A stretch of 64,000 nucleotides of DNA, from positions 16,969 through 80,968 of the forward strand of contig JAFSUG010000001.1 of assembly GCA_017445385.1 (NCBI GenBank). Reading direction: 5' to 3'. The notes below the pieces were generated by a model. The model had not been told where the DNA came from. It did not search any database and saw nothing but the letters and a program-made list of their open reading frames with translations. Source of the stretch: Oscillospiraceae bacterium (GTDB lineage Bacteria > Bacillota > Clostridia > Oscillospirales > Oscillospiraceae). Shown piece after piece: positions 30,908-39,835 of this stretch (its first letter is position 1; every line of letters starts with the position of its first letter). Made by a program: the position numbers and the translations under genes.

Positions 30908-32338
30908 ATGGATAAACAGCAACTTAAAACGCAAAACAGTGGTGAACGCGCGAGAAAACCGCATGCGCAAATCAAGAGAAATCCGTGGCTCCGAATCTGG
31001 AAGCTGCTCAATATTATTGCGATCACGGGGCTTTTCGCCGCCTGTTGGTATCTCTTCTATGACAAGGAAATGCTGATCCCGTTCTTTGCGCGCGGAAATT
31101 TGGTTGTGATCGTGCTGTTCATGGTGTTCTATCTCCTGTTCGCGCGCATCTACGCGGCGTTTTCCGTTTCGCTGATGCGCATTCGCGAGCTGGCCTACAG
31201 CCAGTCGCTGGCGATCGGGCTTTCAAACGTGCTGATTTATATCGTTATCAGCCTGCTTTCGCATGGCTTTGTGGCGGTGCTGCCGCTGCTTGTAACCATG
31301 CTTGCGCAGATGCTGCTTGCGATCGTTTGGTCGTATTGTGCGCACAGCCTTTATTATCGGAGGTTCAAACCGGCGGAAACGGTTGTGGTCTGGGATTCCC
31401 GCCAGGGACTGGAGGAAAAAATCAAAGAATACAACCTCTATCTCCGCTTCAACGTCACAAAGAGCGTCTACATAGCCGATTGCATGCAGGATATCGGCGC
31501 AACGCTGCAGGGCGCAAAGGTTGTGTTCCTCTACGGCATCCGCAGCGGCGAGCGCAACGATATCGTGAAATACTGCGTGAAAAACGGCGTTAAGGCATAT
31601 GTGATCCCGTGCGTCGGCGATCTTCTGATGAAGAGCGCAATACCGGTCAATATGATGCATCTGCCGGTTTATATGCTGCAGCGGCATAGCCCGGGACCTG
31701 AATATCGGCTTATAAAGCGCGCGTTCGATCTGATCGCCTCGGCGATCGCGCTGCTGATCCTTTCGCCGCTGATGCTCGTGGTTGCGCTGCTCGTCCGGCG
31801 AGACGGCGGTCCGGCGTTCTATAAGCAGACGCGCCTTACGAAAGACGGCAAGACCTTCAAGCTGATCAAATTCCGCAGTATGCGCACCGACGCCGAAAAG
31901 GACGGCGTCGCGCGTCTGTCCACCGGCGAAAACGACGATCGCATCACGCCCGTCGGGCGTTGGATCCGCCGCTTCCGCGTGGATGAGCTGCCGCAGTTTT
32001 TGAACGTTCTGCGCGGCGATCTTTCGATCGTCGGACCGCGTCCGGAGCGTCCGGAAATCGCCGAAAAGTATGAAGAGGAGATTCCGGAATTCGCGCTGCG
32101 GCTGCAAGTAAAGGCGGGCATCACCGGCTATGCGCAGGTTTACGGCAAGTATAATACAACGGCGTATGATAAGCTGCTGCTGGATCTGCATTATATCTCA
32201 AAGGCAAGCGTGTACCAGGATTTGCAGATCATGCTTGCAACGGTGAAGATCCTCTTCGAGCCGGAGAGCACGGAGGGCGTCGAGGTCGGGCAGACGACGG
32301 CAATCGGCGAAAGAGAGCATGAGAAAGTCGGCGTTTAA
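30908..32338 (+). CDS. Polyprenyl-phosphate sugar-1-phosphate transferase (initiating glycosyltransferase)
   Basis: A 476-residue membrane enzyme of the WcaJ/WbaP type that loads the first sugar phosphate onto undecaprenyl phosphate. Four N-terminal membrane helices (about 33-145) and a soluble CoA-binding-like region (about 160-265) precede the catalytic C-terminal domain: KRAFDLIASAIALLILSPLM, KFRSMRTDAEKDG, the DELPQFLNVLRGDLSIVGPR block and PRPERPE. It opens the locus, fitting a Wzx/Wzy pathway. The sugar is not deducible, though glucose or galactose is commonest. Confidence 0.92.
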   Translation: MDKQQLKTQNSGERARKPHAQIKRNPWLRIWKLLNIIAITGLFAACWYLFYDKEMLIPFFARGNLVVIVLFMVFYLLFARIYAAFSVSLMRIRELAYSQSLAIGLSNVLIYIVISLLSHGFVAVLPLLVTMLAQMLLAIVWSYCAHSLYYRRFKPAETVVVWDSRQGLEEKIKEYNLYLRFNVTKSVYIADCMQDIGATLQGAKVVFLYGIRSGERNDIVKYCVKNGVKAYVIPCVGDLLMKSAIPVNMMHLPVYMLQRHSPGPEYRLIKRAFDLIASAIALLILSPLMLVVALLVRRDGGPAFYKQTRLTKDGKTFKLIKFRSMRTDAEKDGVARLSTGENDDRITPVGRWIRRFRVDELPQFLNVLRGDLSIVGPRPERPEIAEKYEEEIPEFALRLQVKAGITGYAQVYGKYNTTAYDKLLLDLHYISKASVYQDLQIMLATVKILFEPESTEGVEVGQTTAIGEREHEKVGV

Positions 32339-32365
32339 GCGTTCGCCGAACGAGGGCGTGAGAGT

Positions 32366-33541
32366 ATGAGCAATCAAAAGAAAGCCGTAATCGTGGGCGG
32401 CAGCAACGGGATCGGCCTTGCGCTGGCGTCGCAGCTGATCAGCCGCGGCTACTTCCTTGAAATCTGCGATATTGCGGACGTTGAGGAAGGCGTTTTGCCT
32501 GCGCAGAGCTACGGCTTCCACCGCTGCGATCTGCGCGATTTCGATGAAACGCCGTTCAAAGCGCTTGCGGCGGATGCGGACGTTGAAATTCTGCTTTATA
32601 CGGCAGGCATCGGGCGCATCGCGGATTTTCAGTTCCACCATACGGCGGAAATTGAAAAAATACTGGCTGTGGATACCGTTTCCGCGCTGAAGGTTTTCCG
32701 CATTTTTTATGAACGGCTGCTCGGCGATCAGCCGTTCTATGCCGGCGCAATGGGCAGCATCAGCGGATGGCTGTCGTCGCCGAGCGCATCTGTCTACGCG
32801 GCGGCGAAAGCAGGGCTTGTCCGTTTCATCGAATCTGTGAATATTGAGCTGGAAGCCTACGGCAGCGCAAATCGGATTTTGGACGTATCGCCGGCTTCGT
32901 TCGGCGGAACGAAATTCTATGGCGGAAAGAACGATCTTTCGCAAACGCTTCCGCTTGCGGAGCAGATCCTATCCAGTCTTTTCCGCCGTGAAACGCGGCT
33001 GATTCCGCAGTATGAAGAAACGTTCCGCGGCGTGCTGGAACGCTATCGGGACGATCCCCATGCCTACGGGATGCACAGCTATGCATACAAGAAGCAGTCC
33101 GGGCGGCTGGATAATGAAAAGCGCGTTGTGATTGGCTACCTTTCGGGCACGTTCGACCTGTTCCACGTGGGGCATCTGAATCTGCTCCGCCGCGCGAAGC
33201 AGCAGTGCGATTATCTGATCGTTGGCGTGCATGGCAGCGGCGCATGGAAGGGAAAAGAAACGTTCATTCCGCTTGACGAACGCAAGGAGATTGTCGGCGC
33301 GTGCAAATACGTGGACAAAGTCGTCGATTCCTGCTTGGAAGATTCCGATGCGTGGGAGCTTTGGCATTTTGATAAGCTGTTCGTCGGCTCGGACTATAAG
33401 GGGACGCCGCGGTTTGAGCGGTATGAAAAGGTGCTGGGCGAAAAGGGCGTTGAGATCGTCTATTTCCCGTATACGAAAAGCACCAGCAGTACGCAGATCC
33501 GCAAAACGGTTCTGCTGAAAACGAAAGACATTGAAGCGTAA
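32366..33541 (+). CDS. Fusion of a short-chain dehydrogenase and a TagD-type cytidylyltransferase
   Basis: A 391-residue two-domain protein. Residues about 1-235 are a short-chain dehydrogenase with the NAD(P) loop VGGSNGIGLALA, serine-rich core and catalytic SVYAAAKAG (Tyr-x3-Lys). Residues about 250-391 are a glycerol-3-phosphate-cytidylyltransferase-type domain with GTFDLFHVGHLNLLRRAK (HxGH motif) and the terminal STSSTQIRKT. Such a pair would reduce a keto-sugar phosphate to a polyol phosphate and activate it with CTP, as TarJ/TarI do for ribitol with separate proteins. The next gene encodes a matching polyol-phosphate transferase. The polyol is unknown. Confidence 0.88.
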   Translation: MSNQKKAVIVGGSNGIGLALASQLISRGYFLEICDIADVEEGVLPAQSYGFHRCDLRDFDETPFKALAADADVEILLYTAGIGRIADFQFHHTAEIEKILAVDTVSALKVFRIFYERLLGDQPFYAGAMGSISGWLSSPSASVYAAAKAGLVRFIESVNIELEAYGSANRILDVSPASFGGTKFYGGKNDLSQTLPLAEQILSSLFRRETRLIPQYEETFRGVLERYRDDPHAYGMHSYAYKKQSGRLDNEKRVVIGYLSGTFDLFHVGHLNLLRRAKQQCDYLIVGVHGSGAWKGKETFIPLDERKEIVGACKYVDKVVDSCLEDSDAWELWHFDKLFVGSDYKGTPRFERYEKVLGEKGVEIVYFPYTKSTSSTQIRKTVLLKTKDIEA

Positions 33542-33556
33542 GCTGAGGGGCAAACA

Positions 33557-34714
33557 ATGCGCGATAGACTGATTTACATCCTGAAGCATAATGCGGCAAT
33601 TCAGAAGCTTTACCGCGTTGTGATGAGCTTCGTGTTTCGGGCGCTCGGCGTGTTTATCAAAACGGATGACAGTTTGGTGCTGTTCGTATCGTTTATGGGC
33701 ATGGGCTTTAACGACAGTCCGAAGGCGATCTACGATTTCATGCAGGCAAACGAGACGTACCGAAGCTATCGCTGCGTTTGGGCGTTTGAGCATCCGGAGC
33801 GGTATCCGTCGCTTGAAACCGTAAAGATTGATAGTCCGGCGTATTTCAAAACGGCGCTGAAAGCGAAGTATTGGGTCACCAATACGAATATCGAGCGCGG
33901 TCTGAAGTTTAAGAAAAAATCGCAGGTTTATCTCAATACGTGGCATGGCATCGCGCTCAAGCATATCGGAAACGACTGCCCCGGCAGAAAGGACTATAAC
34001 TTCGATACGGTCGATGCGCTCGTTGTTTCCGGCAAGCACGATGAGCGGGTTTGGAAATCGGCGTTCCACGCCGATGAGAAAACGTATTTGCGCTGCGGTA
34101 TGCCGCGCAACGAGGCGCTCTGGCTTTCCGAAGACGTGCAAAAGCAGCAGATGCGCGAAAAGCTCGGGCTGCCGGCGGATAAAAAAGTGATTCTCTACGC
34201 GCCCACCTGGCGCGATAGCACGGATGGCGGAAAGAGCTATACCATCAAGCCGCCGATCCATTTTGACCTTTGGGAAAAGGAGCTGGGCGCGGATTATATC
34301 GTTCTGTTCCGCGCGCACCATCAAACAACGGCGGTGCTCGGCGTGCAGTTTAACGATTTCGTCCGGGACGTTTCCGATTACCCGGCGGTTAACGATCTGA
34401 TGATCGCAAGCGATCTGCTGATCACGGACTACAGCGCGATCGCGTTTGACTATTCGATCCTCTGCCGCCCGATTTTCTGCTATGCCTACGATTATGAAAC
34501 GTACCTTGCAGAGCGCGGCACGTACTTCGATATTGACGAGCGGTACCCCAACAAGAGCTGCCGGACGGAAAACGAGCTGCTCGGCAGGATTAAAGGGATT
34601 GATTACCGGGTTGAGTGCGAGAATACAAAACGGTTCCGTGATGCGTTTGTGACTTACGGTATCGGTGCTACAGAAGCTTGCGTAAATGCGTTGATTGGAG
34701 AGACAAAGCAATGA
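33557..34714 (+). CDS. CDP-glycerol glycerophosphotransferase family protein (TagF/TagB-like)
   Basis: A 385-residue transferase of the family that adds polyol phosphates from CDP-activated donors in teichoic acid synthesis. Visible blocks are LNTWHGIALKHIG, SGKHDERVWKSAF, ILYAPTWRDS, LFRAHHQT and DLLITDYSAIAFDYSIL, the last two carrying the conserved His and Asp/Ser of the active site. It lacks the long N-terminal extension of polymerising TagF, so single-unit transfer to a repeat unit is more likely. It pairs with the upstream reductase-cytidylyltransferase. Confidence 0.9.
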   Translation: MRDRLIYILKHNAAIQKLYRVVMSFVFRALGVFIKTDDSLVLFVSFMGMGFNDSPKAIYDFMQANETYRSYRCVWAFEHPERYPSLETVKIDSPAYFKTALKAKYWVTNTNIERGLKFKKKSQVYLNTWHGIALKHIGNDCPGRKDYNFDTVDALVVSGKHDERVWKSAFHADEKTYLRCGMPRNEALWLSEDVQKQQMREKLGLPADKKVILYAPTWRDSTDGGKSYTIKPPIHFDLWEKELGADYIVLFRAHHQTTAVLGVQFNDFVRDVSDYPAVNDLMIASDLLITDYSAIAFDYSILCRPIFCYAYDYETYLAERGTYFDIDERYPNKSCRTENELLGRIKGIDYRVECENTKRFRDAFVTYGIGATEACVNALIGETKQ

Positions 34715-35139
34715 ATGCTTTATGGAAACTGTCTCATAAGCTGTATGGCTCAGGGAGGATATTTCGCCCGCTTGCTCGTTTTACGGAAATGCTTCAGCAG
34801 ACGGTATGTTCAAACGCCGTAAGCTCCAAGTGTGAAATTGGAAGCGGTACTGTTTTCTTCCATCATGGATTGGGATGCACGGTTCATTTCAATGCAACGA
34901 TAGGAAGTAATTGCAAGATATTCTCCAACGTTACAATCGGGGATCAGTGGAGCGGGGTTGTCAGAACCGAAGCGGCTCCAACCATAGGCAATCATGTGAT
35001 GATTGGCGCCGGAGCGGTTATCCTTGGCAGTATTAAAGTTGGGGATAACAGCATTATAGGCGCAAATGCGGTAGTTACGAAAGACGTTCCGGCAGGCTCG
35101 CTTGTCGTAGGAGCAAATAAGATCATGGAAGGCAATTAG
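34711..35139 (+). CDS. Serine-acetyltransferase-like hexapeptide O-acetyltransferase
   Basis: A 142-residue left-handed beta-helix acetyltransferase. Hexapeptide repeats run through CEIGSGTVFFHHGLGC, ATIGSNCKIFSNVTIGDQW and IGNHVMIGAGAVILGSI, with His62/His63-type acetyl-CoA site residues. It lacks the N-terminal domain of true CysE, fitting O-acetylation of a polysaccharide. The start ATG 34711 overlaps the previous stop. Codon use and composition are visibly AT-richer than its neighbours, as if recently exchanged. Confidence 0.87.
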   Translation: MNALWKLSHKLYGSGRIFRPLARFTEMLQQTVCSNAVSSKCEIGSGTVFFHHGLGCTVHFNATIGSNCKIFSNVTIGDQWSGVVRTEAAPTIGNHVMIGAGAVILGSIKVGDNSIIGANAVVTKDVPAGSLVVGANKIMEGN

Positions 35140-35155
35140 AGGGGAAGACTCCGAT

Positions 35156-36370
35156 ATGAAAGTGCTGATTTATATGAGCGGAGGGTTTGATACTTACGGC
35201 CCTTCCCGACATCTATATAATGCCTTAATTGAAGATTTGCTGCTCGGAGGACATACGGTTCATCTTATCGAAAGCCATTCATCGGGGACTGACCCCGATG
35301 CGCCGGAGAACCTACTGGCGTTTGAGAAGTTCTCATACGAAACTGTAACGACGCAGGTCGTTGAGAAAAAAGCATTTGTAAAAAGATATCTTACCGGCGT
35401 GAGATACTGCTTTGACAGCATTCCGGTTTTGAAGCGGCAGCATGGCTTCGACGTCATGATGGTCCAGTCCTGCCCGTGGGCGCCGTTTGCGGTCTCTTTT
35501 GCAAAACGGTACGTCAAGATTCCAACGATTTGGAATATCCAGGATATGTTCCCCGGCGCGTCCATCGCAAACGGCGTGATGCGTCAGAAGTGGATGCAGC
35601 GGTTTTTCTACCGCTTCCATAAGATCGCCTATAAAAAGGCGGATCATATTTCCGTGATTTCCGAGGATATGAAGCGCAAGGTCATGGCGCAGGGCGTCGC
35701 GGCGGAGAAGATCACCGTGATCCCCGATTGGTACGATGATCAGAGCGTGCGGGAGATCCCGTGGGAAGAGAACCGCTTCGTTCAGAAATACGATATGCAG
35801 CGGGATATCTTCTACGTGCAGTATGCCGGAACGATGGGCTTTAACTTTGACTATCGCATGGTCGTAAAGGTTGCAAAGCTGCTGCAGGGCGAGAAGAATA
35901 TCGTGTTCCAGATGATCGGCTTCGGCAGCCAGAAAGCGGATTTTGAAGCGGCTGTCAAGGAAGAAAAGCTCGATAACGTCGTGTTTTTGCCGCTTGAGCC
36001 GCAGGAGATGGTGCCCCACGTTTACAGCGCGTGCTCGGTTTGCCTCATTCCGCTGCCCTACGGCGTAATCGGCAATTCCGTTCCGAGCAAGGCAGGCCTC
36101 TTAATGGCGTGCCGCCGCGTAATCGTAACCTCCGCCGATCCGGATTCGGAGTATAACGAAATGTTCGGCAGAGAGCAGATCGGCGTCGCCTGCGGCTGTG
36201 ATGATCCGAAAGCCGTTGCGGACGCGATCGTCGCCCTGCGCGATAATCCCGAGCTGCGCGAGGCGTATGCCGAAAACGCCTACCGCTACGGAACGTCGCA
36301 TTATTCCAGAGCTATGAATACGGCGCTGTATGAAAAGCTGTATCGGGACATGGCGAAAGAGAGCTGCTGA
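35156..36370 (+). CDS. Glycosyltransferase family 4 (WbuB-like)
   Basis: A 404-residue GT-B fold enzyme. The N-terminal acceptor domain begins MKVLIYMSGGFDTYG; IPTIWNIQDMFPGASIANG, ADHISVISEDMKRK and ITVIPDWYDD are characteristic of the WbuB/WcaI branch. The donor site is GFGSQKADFE to LIPLPYGVIGNSVPSKAGLL, where the usual catalytic E-x7-E is less canonical. It adds one sugar to the lipid-linked repeat; donor and linkage are unknown. It is the first of four GT4 genes in the locus. Confidence 0.88.
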   Translation: MKVLIYMSGGFDTYGPSRHLYNALIEDLLLGGHTVHLIESHSSGTDPDAPENLLAFEKFSYETVTTQVVEKKAFVKRYLTGVRYCFDSIPVLKRQHGFDVMMVQSCPWAPFAVSFAKRYVKIPTIWNIQDMFPGASIANGVMRQKWMQRFFYRFHKIAYKKADHISVISEDMKRKVMAQGVAAEKITVIPDWYDDQSVREIPWEENRFVQKYDMQRDIFYVQYAGTMGFNFDYRMVVKVAKLLQGEKNIVFQMIGFGSQKADFEAAVKEEKLDNVVFLPLEPQEMVPHVYSACSVCLIPLPYGVIGNSVPSKAGLLMACRRVIVTSADPDSEYNEMFGREQIGVACGCDDPKAVADAIVALRDNPELREAYAENAYRYGTSHYSRAMNTALYEKLYRDMAKESC

Positions 36371-36371
36371 T

Positions 36372-37415
36372 ATGTACGAGATAGGCATTTGGGGACAGTT
36401 CGGCGACGGCGGCAAAATCGCCGACGGACAGGCTGTCCGCACAACCATCATAACGAATGAGCTGCGGCAGCGCTACGGCGCGGACCGGGTGCTCATCGCA
36501 AATACGAACGGATGGAAAAAACGCAAGGCTTCGTTTTTTCTGGAGTGCGTGCGGCTGATCCGCCGCTCAAAGCGCGTCTTGATTGCTCCGGCGGACAACG
36601 GCTTTAAGGTGTTCGTTCCAATCCTCATGGCGATCAACAGCATCTTCCATCGGGAGCTTTACTATATCGTGATCGGCGGCTTTTTGCCGCAGCTTCTGAA
36701 GGATCACCCCCGATATAAAAAACTCGTAAACCGTTTCCGCGCGCTGTTCGTGCAAACGGAGAATCTGAAAAAAGACCTGCAAGCGCTCGGCGTGGAGCGG
36801 ATATACATCCTTTCCAATCCGAAGCGGCTGCATACGCGCAGCGAATCGGAACTGACGCTTCAAACGGAGCAAAAGCTCAAGCTCTGCGTATTTTCCCGAA
36901 TCTATGGGGACAAAGGCGTTGAGGACGCGATCGAGGCAGTCCGCCTTGCAAACCAGCGGCTCGGCGGTGAATACCTCTCGCTCGACCTCTACGGGCTTCT
37001 GCCCGATGCCTACCGCGAGCGGCTCTCGGAGCTGCTGAAGCAGTATGGCTCGTTTGTGCGGTACCTCGGCATCGTGGACTACGATAAAACGGTTGAAACG
37101 CTGAAAAATTACTTTTTGATGCTGTTTCCCACCTATTACCATGGCGAGGGCTTCCCCGGCAACGTCGTTGATGCGTATAACAGCGCGCTGCCCATCATCG
37201 CCACGGATTGGCTGTATAACAGCGACGTGATCAAGGACGGCAGAAACGGCATTCTCGTGCCGATCAAAGATCCGGAAGCGATCGCGGACGCGATTTTGCG
37301 CCTGTATCACGATCGCGCGCTTGCGCTGCAATTTGCGAAAAACTGTTTGGAGGACGCGGCGCAGTATCAGCCGGATCGCGTGCTTGCGGAATTCTACCGC
37401 GTTTTGGAGTCATAA
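36372..37415 (+). CDS. Glycosyltransferase family 4
   Basis: A 347-residue GT-B enzyme beginning MYEIGIWGQFGDGGKIADGQ. The C-terminal donor domain shows LKLCVFSRIYGDKGVEDAI, the PTYYHGEGFPGNVVDAY block containing the E-x7-E-like region, and NGILVPIKDPEAIADAI. The start ATG 36372 is 1 bp after the previous stop codon. It probably transfers one residue of the repeat unit. Confidence 0.87.
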   Translation: MYEIGIWGQFGDGGKIADGQAVRTTIITNELRQRYGADRVLIANTNGWKKRKASFFLECVRLIRRSKRVLIAPADNGFKVFVPILMAINSIFHRELYYIVIGGFLPQLLKDHPRYKKLVNRFRALFVQTENLKKDLQALGVERIYILSNPKRLHTRSESELTLQTEQKLKLCVFSRIYGDKGVEDAIEAVRLANQRLGGEYLSLDLYGLLPDAYRERLSELLKQYGSFVRYLGIVDYDKTVETLKNYFLMLFPTYYHGEGFPGNVVDAYNSALPIIATDWLYNSDVIKDGRNGILVPIKDPEAIADAILRLYHDRALALQFAKNCLEDAAQYQPDRVLAEFYRVLES

Positions 37416-37442
37416 AAGCAGAAGAGAAGGAACGAAATAAAG

Positions 37443-38630
37443 ATGTCAAATAAGAAAGATGTCCTTTTTTTGTGTCAGTTCTTTTATCCGCAAAACAGTT
37501 CCTCCGCGCTGCTCCCGTATGAAACCGCAAAAGACCTCGCATCGCGCGGTTTCACCGTTGACGCGCTTGTGGGCGGCGCAGAGCGCGGTATTCCCAAAAA
37601 AGAAACGGTTGATGGCGTCGGCGTAACGCGCCTGCGTTATCTCCATCCAAGCCGCGGCGGTCTGCTCGGCAAACTGATCGGCTATGCGTCGTTTGCGTTT
37701 GCCGCGCTCGGCAGCGTAAAAAAGATCGGACGCTACCGCGCGGTCGTTGTGTATACAAATCCGCCGATTCTGCCGCTTGCCGCGCTCGCGGCAAAGCGCC
37801 GCTTCGGCACGAAGCTCATCTTCGTGGCTTACGACGTTTATCCCGAAATCGCCGAAGCGGTGGGCGCGATCTCTCCGCGCGGACTGACCGCGCGGCTGAT
37901 GCGGCGGCTCAATCGCGCGCTCTATCGCAGCGCCGATACGGTCGTTGCGCTCGCGGATGAAATGCGCGAATATCTGCTTGCGCACCGCAAGGAGCTGGAT
38001 CCTTCGCGGATCGTAACGATCCATAACTGGGCAACCGGCGTGCAGCTTGATGCGCCGCGTCCGGAACATCAAGCGCCGGTGGTTGTGTCGTATATCGGCA
38101 ACGTCGGCCCGTGCCAGGAGCTTGAAACGCTGCTCGGCGCAGCGTCGCTTCTGCAGGGGGACGACCGCGTCCGCTTTATGATTCTCGGCAGCGGCAGCCG
38201 CATGGCGGCGCTTGCGCAGCAGATCCGGAATTTGAAGCTGCAAAACGTGCAGCTGTGTATCGATCCGGATGCGCGGACGATAGAAGAGGCGTTCGCGCAA
38301 ACGGACATGGCGGTGATCGGTCTGCGAGCAGGGCTTACCGGTCTGTGCGCGCCGAGCAAGTATTATAATCATTTGCAATTCGGCCATGCGATGCTTGCCG
38401 TGGCGGATGCGGATTCCTATCTTTACAAAGAAATTCAATCCGCCGATCTCGGCAGATGTGCCGAGCCGGGTGATTCCGCGCGGCTGTACGATGGAATCTG
38501 CGAGCTGGCGGGAAATGCGCCGCTGCGCGCGGAAATGGGCAAGCGCGCCAAGGCGCTGTATGAGAAAAAATATTCAAAAGCGCGCGCAATGGAGCAGTAT
38601 GCTGCCGTTATTGCTGCGCAGCTAAATTGA
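37443..38630 (+). CDS. Glycosyltransferase family 4
   Basis: A 395-residue GT-B enzyme. The N-terminus KKDVLFLCQFFYPQNSSSAL is typical of GT4 acceptor domains, and VAYDVYPEIAEAVG resembles the WbuB-type DLWP region. The donor site covers SYIGNVGPCQELETLLGAA and LCAPSKYYNHLQFGHAMLAV. The N-terminal half is unusually basic between the helices. AGAAGGAA precedes the ATG. Confidence 0.87.
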   Translation: MSNKKDVLFLCQFFYPQNSSSALLPYETAKDLASRGFTVDALVGGAERGIPKKETVDGVGVTRLRYLHPSRGGLLGKLIGYASFAFAALGSVKKIGRYRAVVVYTNPPILPLAALAAKRRFGTKLIFVAYDVYPEIAEAVGAISPRGLTARLMRRLNRALYRSADTVVALADEMREYLLAHRKELDPSRIVTIHNWATGVQLDAPRPEHQAPVVVSYIGNVGPCQELETLLGAASLLQGDDRVRFMILGSGSRMAALAQQIRNLKLQNVQLCIDPDARTIEEAFAQTDMAVIGLRAGLTGLCAPSKYYNHLQFGHAMLAVADADSYLYKEIQSADLGRCAEPGDSARLYDGICELAGNAPLRAEMGKRAKALYEKKYSKARAMEQYAAVIAAQLN

Positions 38631-38662
38631 ACGCGGTTTCGGAAAGGGCGATTTTGCGCTGC

Positions 38663-39835
38663 ATGAAAACGATCAGGCTTGATTATTACATCGATACGGT
38701 GATCCCGTCGGATCGGGCGAACACCGTGCACGTTATGAAGATGTGCCGCGCATTGCAGGCGGCAGGCGCGGAGGTCACGCTCCACTGCAACACGGATGAC
38801 CGCAGCGCCGCCGCGCATCAAAGCGCGATCTGGGAGAAATACGGCGTAGACGAATGCTTCACGATCCGCCAAACGTATGTGCCGCGGCTGCTTCGCACGA
38901 AGCTGCATCGCATCGGCATCCTTTACGGCGCGTTTTGCAAAGCGTGCTCCGGCAGCCGTGATGCGATCGCCTACGGCAGATCGCCCTATGCGCTCTATTT
39001 TCTCCGCAAGCGCCGCCCGTTCCTCTATGAGGCGCACGCCGAACCCGGCGATAAAACGCGAAAGTTGGAGGAAAAGCTGCTCCGATCGAAAAACTGCATT
39101 GGCTTGGTCGTGATCAGCGATGCGCTGAAAAAACGCTATCTGGAGCTGTTTCCGTTTCTCAAGCCGGAACGCATCACCGTTTTGCATGATGGCGCGGACG
39201 AAGCGCAGCCGTGCGAGCCGGCGGTGCTCCGCGGCGATTCGGGCGGCGTAAAGATCGGCTATCTCGGATCGCTGTATCCGGGCAAATGCATGGAAACGCT
39301 GATTCCGCTTGCGGCTGCCTGCCCGCAGTGGACGTTCCACGTTGTCGGCGGTGCGCCGCAGTGGCTTTCGCATTGGAAATCGGAAGCGCAGGCGGCAGGC
39401 GCAGCGAATCTCGTCTTTTACGGCCAGGTGGATAACGCGGCGGTTGGCGCATATTATGAGGCGTTTGATATCTGCCTGATGCCGTTTTCAAAGAACGTAT
39501 TCGTGGATCAGAATAAGCGCCTCAATATCGGAAGTTGGATCTCGCCGCTGAAGCTGTTTGAGGCGATGGCGCGCGGCAAAGCGATTTTAGTGGCGCGGCT
39601 GCCCTCGATCGAGGAAGTTGTATCGGACGGCGAGCAGTGCGTTTTTGCCGAGCCGGATCACGTTTCCGACTGGGCTGAAAAGCTCAAAACGCTCGTATCG
39701 GACGGTGCGCTTCGCGCGCGGCTTGGCGCCGCGGCAAAGCAAACGCTAAAAGCGCGTTATACGTGGGAAATCCGCGCGAAAGCGCTGCTGGAAAAGCTCC
39801 GCGAAAGCGATAGAGAAAGGAACGCAACACAGTGA
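38663..39835 (+). CDS. Glycosyltransferase family 4
   Basis: About 390 residues, GT-B fold. LDYYIDTVIPSDRANTVHVM at the start is a typical GT4 acceptor opening. VVISDALKKRYLELFP, ITVLHDGADEAQP and KIGYLGSLYPGKCMETLIPL follow, with WISPLKLFEAMARGKAILV near the donor site. The start is uncertain: ATG 38663 fits the family best but its GGAAAGGG is 14 nt away; TTG 38654 has better spacing, and TTG 38627 overlaps the previous stop. Confidence 0.86.
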   Translation: MKTIRLDYYIDTVIPSDRANTVHVMKMCRALQAAGAEVTLHCNTDDRSAAAHQSAIWEKYGVDECFTIRQTYVPRLLRTKLHRIGILYGAFCKACSGSRDAIAYGRSPYALYFLRKRRPFLYEAHAEPGDKTRKLEEKLLRSKNCIGLVVISDALKKRYLELFPFLKPERITVLHDGADEAQPCEPAVLRGDSGGVKIGYLGSLYPGKCMETLIPLAAACPQWTFHVVGGAPQWLSHWKSEAQAAGAANLVFYGQVDNAAVGAYYEAFDICLMPFSKNVFVDQNKRLNIGSWISPLKLFEAMARGKAILVARLPSIEEVVSDGEQCVFAEPDHVSDWAEKLKTLVSDGALRARLGAAAKQTLKARYTWEIRAKALLEKLRESDRERNATQ

